DNA of 64,000 nucleotides from positions 1 through 64,000 of the forward strand of contig SFLE01000002.1 in the NCBI GenBank assembly GCA_004553495.1, written 5' to 3'. A program made the position numbers and the translations under genes. Every line of letters starts with the position of its first letter. The first letter of the stretch is position 1. The stretch comes from Clostridiales bacterium (GTDB lineage Bacteria; Bacillota; Clostridia; Oscillospirales; Oscillospiraceae). This document shows, piece after piece, positions 25,237 to 33,073 of the stretch. A model generated the notes under the pieces. The model was not told the origin of the DNA. It saw nothing but the letters and a program-made list of their open reading frames with translations, and made no database searches.

Positions 25237-26544
25237 TCAGATGATGATGCCGCGCTTTTTGGCTTCAAAGGTGAGCTCGTCGCGGAAATCGGGATGTGCG
25301 ATGGCGATGAGCTGGCGGGCGCGTTCGCCGAGGCTTCTGCCGCGCAGATGCGCGATACCGTACTCGGTGACGATGTAGTCAACATCATTCTTGGAGGTGG
25401 TGCAGACAGCGCCCGGAGTGAGGATGGACTTTATCTTACTTATCGTGCCGCCCTTTGCGGTGGAGGTAAAGGCAATGAAGCTCTTGCCGCCCTTGGACTG
25501 GCATGCGCCGCGGACGAAGTCGATCTGACCGCCGGAGCCGGACATATGCTTGGTGCCGACGGATTCGGCGCAGACCTGACCGAAGAAGTCGACCTCGATG
25601 GCTGCGTTTATAGAGATCATGTTATCGTTCTTGCAGATGACCGCGGGATCGTTAACATAGTCAACGGGCAGTATCTCCATTGCGGGGTTATCGTCAACGA
25701 AATCGTATATTCTCTTGGAGCCGTATGCAAAGGTGGTAACGGTCTTATTGCGGTGGATCTGCTTTTTGGAGTTGTTTACCGCGCCGCACTCGAGCAGCTC
25801 GACCATGGAGTCGGTGAACATCTCGGTATGTATGCCGAGGTCGTGCTTTGACTTGAGCGCCATGCCGGTTGCATCGGGGATAGCGCCTATGCCGAGCTGG
25901 ATGCATGCGCCGTCGGGTATCTGCTCTGCGATGAGATTGCCGATGGTCTGGCTGACCTCGTCGATAACGACGGGAGGCAGTACGGGCAGATCGTGGCTGT
26001 ACTCAACGATGGCATCAACCTGAGAAACATGGAGCTGAGTTCCGCAGAGGCATCTGGGCTGCTTGTCGTTTACCTCGACGAATATTCTCTTTGCCTTGTC
26101 TATCATCGCCTCGGCATACGAGCCGTTGAGGGCGAGGCTGAAGTAGCCGTGGCTGTCCATTGGGGACACCTCGACGCAGAATGCATCGTATTCATACTCT
26201 GCGCGGATATGGCGCGGAATATCGCGGTAGTAGGTCGGGAAAAGATCGGCATAGCCGGCGTTTACAGCCTTGCGCGCATAGCCGGAGCTGAACCAAGAAT
26301 AGCCGGTCATCTTGCCAAACATCTCGGGATCGGTGTAAAATTCAAAGGGGTATGCGTCGAGAAGGGTCTGGACCTTGACATCCTTGACATCGCTGTTTTT
26401 TATCTTCTCTGCGATGGCGTGCATGATAGCCGGAGCCTGAGAGGGCGCGGTGTCCATTCCGAGCACCCAGCCGGACTCTACCTGTCTGGCGAGGTCTTCC
26501 GCACTTATGAGTTTCTCAGCGTATAATGCTTTATAATCGGTCAT
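25237..26544 (-). CDS. Acetyl-CoA hydrolase/CoA-transferase family (4-hydroxybutyrate or butyryl-CoA type)
   Basis: The 435-residue product moves CoA between a carboxylate and an acyl-CoA, typically with acetate or acetyl-CoA as partner. The CoA-site segment IQLGIGAIPDA (about residues 213-223) and the catalytic Glu in IHTEMFTDSMVELLECG (about 236-252) match the Cat1/AbfT/But group. The ATG at 26544 fits AGGAG eight bases upstream; a GTG three codons earlier overlaps that site. It is monocistronic. Telling butyryl-CoA:acetate from 4-hydroxybutyrate CoA-transferase needs a phylogeny. It could load CoA on the acid used by the dehydratase modules, but that is inference. Confidence 0.87.
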   Translation of the reverse strand: MTDYKALYAEKLISAEDLARQVESGWVLGMDTAPSQAPAIMHAIAEKIKNSDVKDVKVQTLLDAYPFEFYTDPEMFGKMTGYSWFSSGYARKAVNAGYADLFPTYYRDIPRHIRAEYEYDAFCVEVSPMDSHGYFSLALNGSYAEAMIDKAKRIFVEVNDKQPRCLCGTQLHVSQVDAIVEYSHDLPVLPPVVIDEVSQTIGNLIAEQIPDGACIQLGIGAIPDATGMALKSKHDLGIHTEMFTDSMVELLECGAVNNSKKQIHRNKTVTTFAYGSKRIYDFVDDNPAMEILPVDYVNDPAVICKNDNMISINAAIEVDFFGQVCAESVGTKHMSGSGGQIDFVRGACQSKGGKSFIAFTSTAKGGTISKIKSILTPGAVCTTSKNDVDYIVTEYGIAHLRGRSLGERARQLIAIAHPDFRDELTFEAKKRGIII

Positions 26545-26678
26545 TTTTAACACTCCTGAAACGATTTTGTATCTATGCTGGTGATATTATATAATAGTAC
26601 GCCGTTAAATTCAAGTATTCAGCCGCCCGCTTGGGCGAAATCACTATAGTTTATTTTGTAACGATTTTGGAGGTCAGC

Positions 26679-27482
26679 ATGAAGTTTACCAAGATGCACG
26701 GTGCCGGAAATGATTTTGTGATAATAAACACGCTCGAGGAGGACATTGACCTGTCCGCAGTGCCGGAGCTTGCGCGCAGACTATGCGACCGTAGGCTGGG
26801 CATAGGTGCGGACGGGCTCATGCTCGTCGCCGCAGCCAAAACCGGCGCGGACTACCGGCTGCTGTTTTATAACTCCGACGGCAGCATGGGCGAAATGTGC
26901 GGAAACGGAGCAAGGTGCATCGCGCGATACGGCTTTGAGCACGGTCTCGCGGGCAAAACTCAGAGGATAGCGACCACCGCCGGACTCGTGACCGGAGAGC
27001 GCATAAGCCAAACGCTGTATCGCGTAAGGCTCAATGACCCGACGGTCATTGACCTTGACCGCGGCGGCTGCGCCTATGTTGAGCTCGGCGACCCCGGCAT
27101 TCCCCACGCGGTGCTCATAAAGGACGATTGGGACGCCATTCCCGAGGATGAGCTGCGCGCGCTCGGCAAAAAGCTCAGATACTCCCCCGCTTTCCCGAAG
27201 GGCGCGAATGTCAGCTTTGTAAGGCTCACCGGCGCAAACGAGGTAAAGGCTGTTACTTATGAGCGCGGTGTTGAGGACTTCACTCTCGCCTGCGGCACCG
27301 GCTGCGGAAGCATTGTCTCTGCCCTGACGCTCAAGGGACTTGTATCCGGCGAAAATGTCCGCATAACAATGCCCGGAGGTGAGCTTCAGGTATCGCTCTG
27401 CCTCGACGGAAGTTCGGTGCGTGACATATTTCTCACAGGTCCCACCTGCATCGTATACGAGGGTGAAACGAAAGAAATTTAA
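26679..27482 (+). CDS. dapF: Diaminopimelate epimerase
   Basis: The 267-residue product converts LL- to meso-diaminopimelate for lysine and peptidoglycan synthesis. The start MKFTKMHGAGNDFV is diagnostic, and GGAGGT precedes it. The two catalytic cysteines are in MCGNGARC (about residue 73) and TLACGTGCGS (about residue 208). The two-lobed length is normal. It is not in an operon with other lysine genes here. Confidence 0.95.
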   Translation: MKFTKMHGAGNDFVIINTLEEDIDLSAVPELARRLCDRRLGIGADGLMLVAAAKTGADYRLLFYNSDGSMGEMCGNGARCIARYGFEHGLAGKTQRIATTAGLVTGERISQTLYRVRLNDPTVIDLDRGGCAYVELGDPGIPHAVLIKDDWDAIPEDELRALGKKLRYSPAFPKGANVSFVRLTGANEVKAVTYERGVEDFTLACGTGCGSIVSALTLKGLVSGENVRITMPGGELQVSLCLDGSSVRDIFLTGPTCIVYEGETKEI

Positions 27483-27549
27483 ATTTTTTCTTTTCCATGC
27501 AATAAAATCGGTCTGCCGTGCATTGTTATGGTGAAAGGATCATCAAAAT

Positions 27550-28110
27550 ATGCTGTTAACGATGTTGAACACAACGGAATACTCCGAGGCGAGGGAGCTG
27601 GAAGCGCTGCTGGCTAAAGTCGCCGCCGGAGACAAGCAAGCTCTCGGTCAGCTATATGAGCGCACGCATAGCGCCGTTTTTGGATTTGCAATGAGTATGT
27701 CGCAAACTCCCGCTGACGCGGAGGACATACTGCACGACACATATCTTGCGGTGTATTCCTCTGCCGGAGGCTATTCCGCCAAAGGTAAGCCTATGGCATG
27801 GATCATGACCATTGCCAAGAACCTTGCCCGAATGAAAATGCGTATGGCAAAGCGGATGCTCGATGCGGACGAGAGCGATTGGGGCAAATACCTTTCCGCA
27901 AAGCCGGAGGTAAGCCCCGATGAGCGCATCCTGCTTCAAACGGCAATGAAGATCCTTTCGGATGAAGAGCAGCAGATCGTGATGCTGCACGCCGTGTCGG
28001 GTATGAAGCACCGCGAAATAGCGGCGCTCCTTGATATGCCGACTGCGACCGTACTTTCCAAGTACTCACGAGCCATAAAGAAACTCAGGACAGCGATGGA
28101 GGCGGAATAA
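27550..28110 (+). CDS. ECF-type RNA polymerase sigma factor
   Basis: The 186-residue product has sigma region 2 (QLYERTHSAVFGFAMSM, then ADAEDILHDTYLAVY with the core-binding acidic patch) and region 4 (LSDEEQQIVMLHAVSGMKHREIAALLDMPTATVLSKYSRAIKKL, a helix-turn-helix). It lies one base before a gene for a membrane protein with an RsgI-type domain, which is probably its anti-sigma factor. The target promoter set cannot be read. Confidence 0.92.
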   Translation: MLLTMLNTTEYSEARELEALLAKVAAGDKQALGQLYERTHSAVFGFAMSMSQTPADAEDILHDTYLAVYSSAGGYSAKGKPMAWIMTIAKNLARMKMRMAKRMLDADESDWGKYLSAKPEVSPDERILLQTAMKILSDEEQQIVMLHAVSGMKHREIAALLDMPTATVLSKYSRAIKKLRTAMEAE

Positions 28111-28111
28111 C

Positions 28112-29329
28112 ATGAAAAACGAAAACAACATTGAAGCAATGCTTCGCTCTGCCGTTTCCCACGCGTCCCCCGCCGCTCTTGACGAGATCTTGAGCGCGTG
28201 TGACCATGAGAAAGGAAAGGTAATTTACATGGAAAAGAAAAAGAAGTCTCCCATGCGCAGCTTTGCAGCAATAGCGGCAGTGCTCGTGCTGGTAATTGCC
28301 GGCGTTTTCGCCGTGAAGAATTTTGGTACAGGCTCTGCCGGAACGCTGGCAGCGGTCGTCTCGCTGGATGTTAATCCGAGCATAGAGATAAATGTTGATA
28401 AGAACAGAACGGTTTTATCGGTCAATGGGCTCAATGATGATGGACGCACCGTCGTTGGCGATATGAAGCTCGACGGCACCAAGCTTGATGTTGCGGTGAA
28501 CGCAATAATCGGCTCGATGCTGCAAAACGGCTATCTTGACGATATGGCAAACTCTATTCTGCTGTCGGTTTCCGGCGTTGACGGCTACGATGCCGAGAAG
28601 CTGCGCAGCGAAATTGCAGCAGATGTAAACAGCCAGCTCAAGTCCGGTTCCGTGCTCAGTCAGGATGTTTCCAATGCCGACAGCGAGCTTGTTTCGCTTG
28701 CCGAAAAATACGGTATAACCGTCGGAAAAGCCGCTCTCATACGCCAGATAGTTCAAGCCAACAGCCGGCACACATTTGACGAGCTGGCAGGGCTTTCGAT
28801 AAACGACCTGAATCTCATAGCAGACGGAAAGCCGCTCGGCAGCATTGCGCTCACCGGTGAAGCAAGCTCAACGGCTTACATTGGCAAGGAAGCAGCTCTT
28901 GAGGCTGCGCTCGCTCATGCAAAGATCAGCAAAAGCGAGGCGCGCAAAACGGACATCGAGATCGATTATGAATACGGCTGCATGGTATATGAGGTCGAAT
29001 TTGAGGTCGGCACAACGGAATATGAGTATGATATTAACGCCAACGACGGCGATATTCTCTGGTACGAGATAGACCGCAACGGCTCTATTGAGCAGGGCGG
29101 CTCGGCTCTTGACGGAAAGAATCTCGTCGGCATCGACAAGGCAAAGCAGACGGCTCTTGACCACGCCGGTTATAAAAGCTCTCAGGTAACCGAGCTCAAG
29201 GCGGAGCTTGACCGCGACGGAGGCAGGACTATATATGAGGTCGAGTTTAAAGCCGCAGGATACGAATATGAATATGAGATAGACGCATCAAACGGTTCCG
29301 TAATAACTTTTGAAAAGGAACGCGACTGA
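28112..29329 (+). CDS. Anti-sigma-like membrane protein with RsgI-type and two PepSY domains
   Basis: The 405-residue product has a short cytoplasmic N-terminus (about 1-48) that could bind the sigma factor. One membrane helix follows (AAIAAVLVLVIAGVFAV, about 52-68). The extracellular part begins with an RsgI-like block, VVSLDVNPSIEINVDKNRTV (about 87-106), found in clostridial anti-sigma-I proteins. Two C-terminal PepSY repeats come next (about 255-320 and 330-400), each ending in the EYEYDINANDG or EYEYEIDASNG pattern. RsgI proteins sense polysaccharides through sugar-binding modules; here PepSY modules replace them, so the signal may be a peptidase or a peptide. It is co-transcribed with the sigma gene. 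Confidence 0.82.
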   Translation: MKNENNIEAMLRSAVSHASPAALDEILSACDHEKGKVIYMEKKKKSPMRSFAAIAAVLVLVIAGVFAVKNFGTGSAGTLAAVVSLDVNPSIEINVDKNRTVLSVNGLNDDGRTVVGDMKLDGTKLDVAVNAIIGSMLQNGYLDDMANSILLSVSGVDGYDAEKLRSEIAADVNSQLKSGSVLSQDVSNADSELVSLAEKYGITVGKAALIRQIVQANSRHTFDELAGLSINDLNLIADGKPLGSIALTGEASSTAYIGKEAALEAALAHAKISKSEARKTDIEIDYEYGCMVYEVEFEVGTTEYEYDINANDGDILWYEIDRNGSIEQGGSALDGKNLVGIDKAKQTALDHAGYKSSQVTELKAELDRDGGRTIYEVEFKAAGYEYEYEIDASNGSVITFEKERD

Positions 29330-29335
29330 ATATCT

Positions 29336-29368
29336 AAAAAACTCCCGCCCTCGGGCGGGAGTTTTTTT
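29336..29368. terminator. Bidirectional intrinsic terminator
   Basis: Stem AACTCCCGCCC/GGGCGGGAGTT with A- and T-runs, between the convergent anti-sigma gene and dehydratase module 2. Confidence 0.93.
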
Positions 29369-29374
29369 TCATGC

Positions 29375-29545
29375 TTAGACATACTGTTTGCGGGGGATGC
29401 GGTCGTAGTTCCAAAGCAGGATGGGTTCTACGCAGTATGCAAGGAATTTCATATCAAGATTGAAAAAGTATATTGCGAATGTCACGGCGAAAAGTCCCGC
29501 TCCGCCGCCGAGCATTTTAAGGGGCAGCATTTTAAGTTTTGACAT
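29375..29545 (-). CDS. 56-residue membrane miniprotein of dehydratase module 2
   Basis: This short gene begins MSKLKMLPLKML 15 bases after the long-subunit stop and has a GAAGGAGAAAG ribosome site. The product has one hydrophobic helix (GGGAGLFAVTFAIYFF), then the motif FNLDMKFL and a basic C-terminus (YDRIPRKQYV). It shares VxYxFNLDM(K/R), helix placement and gene position with the 52-residue product at 32900. Conservation at the protein level in two modules supports real coding. I know no named family. It may tether the dehydratase to the membrane or to a partner such as an electron donor; this is inference. Confidence 0.75.
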   Translation of the reverse strand: MSKLKMLPLKMLGGGAGLFAVTFAIYFFNLDMKFLAYCVEPILLWNYDRIPRKQYV

Positions 29546-29560
29546 ATTCTTTCTCCTTCC

Positions 29561-31141
29561 TTACCATGCGTGCTCATCCGGCAGGACCTCGATGGTGGGG
29601 TCGAGCGGCTCTTCGCGCATGACGGTGCGCATATACTGATTGAACTGGTCGCGGATCGCCTGACGGGTGTAAACGCGAGGGTCGGCAAGGTCGTGGCAGA
29701 CCCAGACGAGGTTTATGCCGCGCTCTCTCGCCTGCTCCTCGAACTGACCGTGCATACCCGTGAGCGCCTTGCAGGACATATGCTCCCACATCATTACCAT
29801 GTCGGCATTCATCTTCTCGCAGTACTCCCAAAGCTCATCTACGAGCACCTTGTAGCCGCCGTGGGTATGGTTGCGCATGATCATGTTCATAGTGAGCCAT
29901 GCCATATCGTAGTATGCCTGCTCGCGGTTTTCGGGGGTATCCTCCTCGGCTATCTCCTCGCTTATGACCATCGAAAGCATATCGGTAAGAGGTACAACGC
30001 CCCAGCATTGGATCATCCAGTAGAGCATATCTATGACATACTGCGGCTGCACGCCCCAGACTATGCATCTATGGCGGTACTCGGGTGCCATCATAGTCTT
30101 GTTCTTATAGCCCTGCTGAACGAGCTTCATGACCTTTTTGTCGATCTCCACGAATGCCGGATAGCGGCCGCAGTTGCCCATATAGTTTGTATCGTTATAC
30201 AGCGAGAACACTGCGCCGACAAACTGCGGATAAGGCGTGCTGTTTACCTCGAGCCATGCCACGCGGTTGCGGGTGGTGTTATTAACGCGCTTTGCACATT
30301 CAAAGTATGCGTTCCAATCCCACTTCTCGCCTGTTTTCTCCTCTATGAACTTTATCGCGGCTTTTACATCGTTGGCGGCGTATTTCTGGACATCCTCTTG
30401 CGTATGGCGCATGGGTGCCACAAGCTGGAATGTAGGTATGCCATACTCGCGCTCAAGGCGCTTGGCTATAAGCCCATTGCCCATAAGAGAACCGTCGCAG
30501 GTAGTGTTCACCTGCACCGCGCATTTGCCGAGCACGGGGAAGTCGTCGTCTATAGAAACGCCGAGCTCCGCCTCAGGCATGGGGCACACATCGCCAGGGA
30601 TGCCAAACTGCTGGGCAACATCAAGGTAATGCAAACCGGAATGCTGGTTGAGCAGGTTTGCCGAGAACATGGTAGGCACCTCGCGCAGAATGCAGTTTAG
30701 CGTCGGGAAGCCCATCATTACCGCGGTCATGGCGTTTTCATCCCACAGGACGCTCTTTTCGGAATACGCAACATTGTTGCCCGTTCTGCGGTCGCCCTTT
30801 ATGGAGTTATCGATGCACTGAGCGACATCCTTTACGACAAAGTCCATTGCAGTGTGGGTTATGCGCAGCGGCTCATCACGCAGGCCGATGGTGAATTTAT
30901 CGAGCATATGCGGCACCGCGAGATAGTTTGCAAACCAGCGGTAGCGGAACATTGCCTTTACATTGCGGGGCTTTATAATGACGCGCGCCAGTATCGAAAG
31001 CAGGTACAGCCACCTTCCGTAGTCATACAGAGTATCTTTTAAGCCTCTCCACTCGCGGCGGCGGCGGACCTTGCCCTGGTCGAAAAGAATGCCTAATTGC
31101 TTTTCGCCCTTGCGCTCCTTGTCATTTACTACGATCGCCAT
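29561..31141 (-). CDS. 2-hydroxyacyl-CoA dehydratase-family long subunit (module 2)
   Basis: The 526-residue product is about 100 residues longer than usual HgdB/HadC subunits because of an N-terminal extension. The extension holds RREWRGLKDTLYDYGRWL (28-45) and MFRYRWFANYLAVPHMLDKF. Cysteines at 186 (GIPGDVC), 215 (NTTCDG) and 457 (HMSCKALTG) match the spacing of the three cluster ligands in this family. The C-terminal block VWVCHDLADPRVYTRQAIRDQ resembles the end of known subunits. The start overlaps the short-subunit stop (TAATG). The protein should bind a [4Fe-4S] cluster and acyl-CoA together with the short subunit. The substrate is unknown. Confidence 0.85.
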   Translation of the reverse strand: MAIVVNDKERKGEKQLGILFDQGKVRRRREWRGLKDTLYDYGRWLYLLSILARVIIKPRNVKAMFRYRWFANYLAVPHMLDKFTIGLRDEPLRITHTAMDFVVKDVAQCIDNSIKGDRRTGNNVAYSEKSVLWDENAMTAVMMGFPTLNCILREVPTMFSANLLNQHSGLHYLDVAQQFGIPGDVCPMPEAELGVSIDDDFPVLGKCAVQVNTTCDGSLMGNGLIAKRLEREYGIPTFQLVAPMRHTQEDVQKYAANDVKAAIKFIEEKTGEKWDWNAYFECAKRVNNTTRNRVAWLEVNSTPYPQFVGAVFSLYNDTNYMGNCGRYPAFVEIDKKVMKLVQQGYKNKTMMAPEYRHRCIVWGVQPQYVIDMLYWMIQCWGVVPLTDMLSMVISEEIAEEDTPENREQAYYDMAWLTMNMIMRNHTHGGYKVLVDELWEYCEKMNADMVMMWEHMSCKALTGMHGQFEEQARERGINLVWVCHDLADPRVYTRQAIRDQFNQYMRTVMREEPLDPTIEVLPDEHAW

Positions 31142-32337
31142 TATTTTGCACCTCCCTGTATCTTCTTTATCTCAATGCTTTCGACAAATGCCTGAACGCG
31201 GGTGCGCATCTGTCCGACGGATGAGCTTATGTTATACGGTCTGTCAACGGACAGAACGGGATAGTTATAATCCTCGCGCAGCATCGTTGAGCCCAAAAGT
31301 CTCTCATAAGCCCACGGGTCGCAGAACTTTATCTGCTCGTAGATTATGCCGTCGGCGCCGTACTCCTTGGCGATGTCGTTTACATACGCCTTGCGTCCGT
31401 AGACCTTTTCCATGTTGAACATACGCGGGCAGTGGCCGTTGTAGACATAGTGGCGGCAGACCTGCGTGAGCGCATCCTCTTCGTCGTTGAGCTCGATCTC
31501 CATTCTGCCTGGCAGCGAGCCGAAGCAGAAGCGGTCGGCGCAGACATAGGCGCCCGTCTCCTCTATGAGCTTTATAAAGCCGCTGTCATCGACTTCGGAG
31601 CCGACCACCGCTATGCGGGCGCGGTATTCCTTATCCTCCGGCTCGCGCGTTTTGAGTTCTTCGAGCGTTTCCTCGAGCTTGTCGATTATGAGGTACTGCG
31701 GCATTACATATGTAGCCAGCGTAAGGATATGGAATTCATATCCGGTTATTCTCGGCCTTTTTTCCTTGCGGAAGTTGCCGATCTCGGTTATAACGCGGCA
31801 GACGCGGTTGTGCGCCTCGACCGCCTTTCTTATGGCTTCATCCGAGATGTCTATGCCGTACCTTTCATTGAGCGGCTTGAGAATGTGGTCCTTGCACTGC
31901 AGAATGAGGAGCTCGACACCGTTATCATCCGCCTTGAGCGGTATCTCCATGAATTCATGGAAAAACTTATCGTTGCCGGCACCCATGGTCTGAAGAAGCT
32001 CCATATTTTCAACGCAGCGGTTTATCATGGTGCAGCCGTCGGGCGCGATAACGCAGTCGGCAAAGTTGAAGCCGCCCTCAATGGCGCGCTCAAGCAGTGC
32101 TCTCGAGGTCTCGCAGAGAAAGCTCGTCATATAATATGTCGCAATATCCATCGAGCCGGTGTTCGGTGCGTGCAGGCGAATGCCGAAGGCATTGCCCAAA
32201 TTCATGAGCGGCTCGGGTGTGTTTTCGCAGACATATGCCACGCATATCTTGCCGTCCTTTTTAGCCTGACCGATAAGCTTGTTGTTCGCCTCCTGCAGGA
32301 GGTTCTCAAAGTAGTTCAGATGCTTTAGGTCTCTCAT
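31141..32337 (-). CDS. 2-hydroxyacyl-CoA dehydratase-family short subunit (module 2)
   Basis: The 398-residue product begins MRDLKHLNYFENLLQEAN and is a paralogue of the genes at 633 and 34698. Family features are YVCENTPEPLMNLGNAFGIRL near the N-terminus, and cysteines in MTSFLCETS (about 75), APDGCTM (about 101) and IKFCDPWAYE (about 338), the last being the most typical motif of the family. GGGGGAG precedes the start. It differs more from the other two short subunits than they do from each other in the first cysteine region (CET in place of CPY), so the substrate may differ. Confidence 0.87.
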   Translation of the reverse strand: MRDLKHLNYFENLLQEANNKLIGQAKKDGKICVAYVCENTPEPLMNLGNAFGIRLHAPNTGSMDIATYYMTSFLCETSRALLERAIEGGFNFADCVIAPDGCTMINRCVENMELLQTMGAGNDKFFHEFMEIPLKADDNGVELLILQCKDHILKPLNERYGIDISDEAIRKAVEAHNRVCRVITEIGNFRKEKRPRITGYEFHILTLATYVMPQYLIIDKLEETLEELKTREPEDKEYRARIAVVGSEVDDSGFIKLIEETGAYVCADRFCFGSLPGRMEIELNDEEDALTQVCRHYVYNGHCPRMFNMEKVYGRKAYVNDIAKEYGADGIIYEQIKFCDPWAYERLLGSTMLREDYNYPVLSVDRPYNISSSVGQMRTRVQAFVESIEIKKIQGGAK

Positions 32338-32399
32338 TGTTAGACTCCCCCATTTCGTATTAAGACTATTGCCGTTCCTTTCGGATATTGCATGTTAAC

Positions 32400-32461
32400 A
32401 TTTTAGCATTTCTGTCATTTTAATTCAATATATTTGTGCACTTTCTCTATTATGTATATTA
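32400..32461 (-). promoter_or_regulatory. Promoter and conserved upstream box of dehydratase module 2
   Basis: On the minus strand TTGAAT (32423-32428), 17 bases and TAAAAT (32400-32405) form the promoter, about 65 bases before the start. A 39-base box (32423-32461) abuts and includes the -35. It matches the box of module 3 (35971-36009) at 30 of 39 positions by eye, far above the rest of the upstream regions. It is probably an activator site or an UP element. Confidence 0.65.
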
Positions 32462-32528
32462 ATCGCGATGTTTTTTGTATAATTTAACTACATTCATATT
32501 AATTTAGTTTATACTCGTGAGCTAATTT

Positions 32529-32544
32529 GTATAATCGATTATAC
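32529..32544. promoter_or_regulatory. Perfect 16-bp palindrome
   Basis: GTATAATCGATTATAC is a perfect palindrome in the gap between the terminator of module 3 and the promoter of module 2. It may be an operator; no T-run makes it a terminator. Module 3 has no copy. Confidence 0.4.
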
Positions 32545-32575
32545 GAGCCGTTCGCTTCTAAAAACAAGAAAAAAA

Positions 32576-32604
32576 ATCTCCGGTACCAATATGATACCGG
32601 AGAT
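32576..32604 (-). terminator. Terminator of dehydratase module 3 operon
   Basis: Stem ATCTCCGGTA/TACCGGAGAT with a 9-base loop; on the minus strand it is followed by a run of eight or more T. Confidence 0.92.
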
Positions 32605-32613
32605 ATGAGGTCA

Positions 32614-32886
32614 TTATGAAAACTTTACGAAGCCCGTGAGCGTTCCGAGTGGATAGCCGAGCATCCATTCGTTATCGCCGCACTTGGGGCACACCGTGCC
32701 GCGCTCGTGCAGCTCATCTATGTAAGCCTCGGCGCGCTGGATGTACATATTCGTTTTTACGACATATTTGCATTTTGGGCAATAAACGAGGTAGTTTGCG
32801 AAGCTGTCGTATATGCCCTTTTTGCGATTCTCCTTCTCTTCATAGGAAAGAGCGCGCGGAAGAATATTATGATTTGTATAACTCAT
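32614..32886 (-). CDS. Small zinc-ribbon protein of dehydratase module 3
   Basis: The 90-residue product has two CPKC knuckles (residues 36-39 and 71-74) about 31 residues apart, which should bind one zinc ion or form a rubredoxin-like iron site. There is no signal peptide or membrane helix. It is the last gene of the module-3 operon, 13 bases after the miniprotein gene and just before the terminator. Module 2 has no equivalent. It could be an assembly factor, an electron carrier or a regulator of the dehydratase; I do not recognise a named family. Confidence 0.75.
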   Translation of the reverse strand: MSYTNHNILPRALSYEEKENRKKGIYDSFANYLVYCPKCKYVVKTNMYIQRAEAYIDELHERGTVCPKCGDNEWMLGYPLGTLTGFVKFS

Positions 32887-32899
32887 CCTTCAAGCCTCC

Positions 32900-33058
32900 T
32901 CAGATCAGATGCTCGCGCTTTACGCTGTCATAATGCTTATCCAAAAACGGCACTATAACGCTGCGCATGAGTCTCATGTCAAGATTGAAATAGTAAACGG
33001 CAAACAGCGCTGCGAGCGTGGCTGCGCTCATGCCCATTATCTTAGCAATAACCTTCAT
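32900..33058 (-). CDS. 52-residue membrane miniprotein of dehydratase module 3
   Basis: The gene begins MKVIAKIMGMSAATL 15 bases after the long-subunit stop, behind AAAGGAGCAG. One helix (ATLAALFAVYYF) leads into FNLDMRLMRSV and a charged C-terminus (YDSVKREHLI). It is homologous to the 56-residue product at 29375: both have a short basic N-terminus, a helix ending in Y(F/Y)FNLDM, and YD followed by basic residues near the end. Both occupy the same position after the long subunit, at the same 15-base distance. The function is unknown; a membrane tether of the dehydratase is one idea. Confidence 0.75.
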   Translation of the reverse strand: MKVIAKIMGMSAATLAALFAVYYFNLDMRLMRSVIVPFLDKHYDSVKREHLI

Positions 33059-33073
33059 ATCGCTGCTCCTTTC

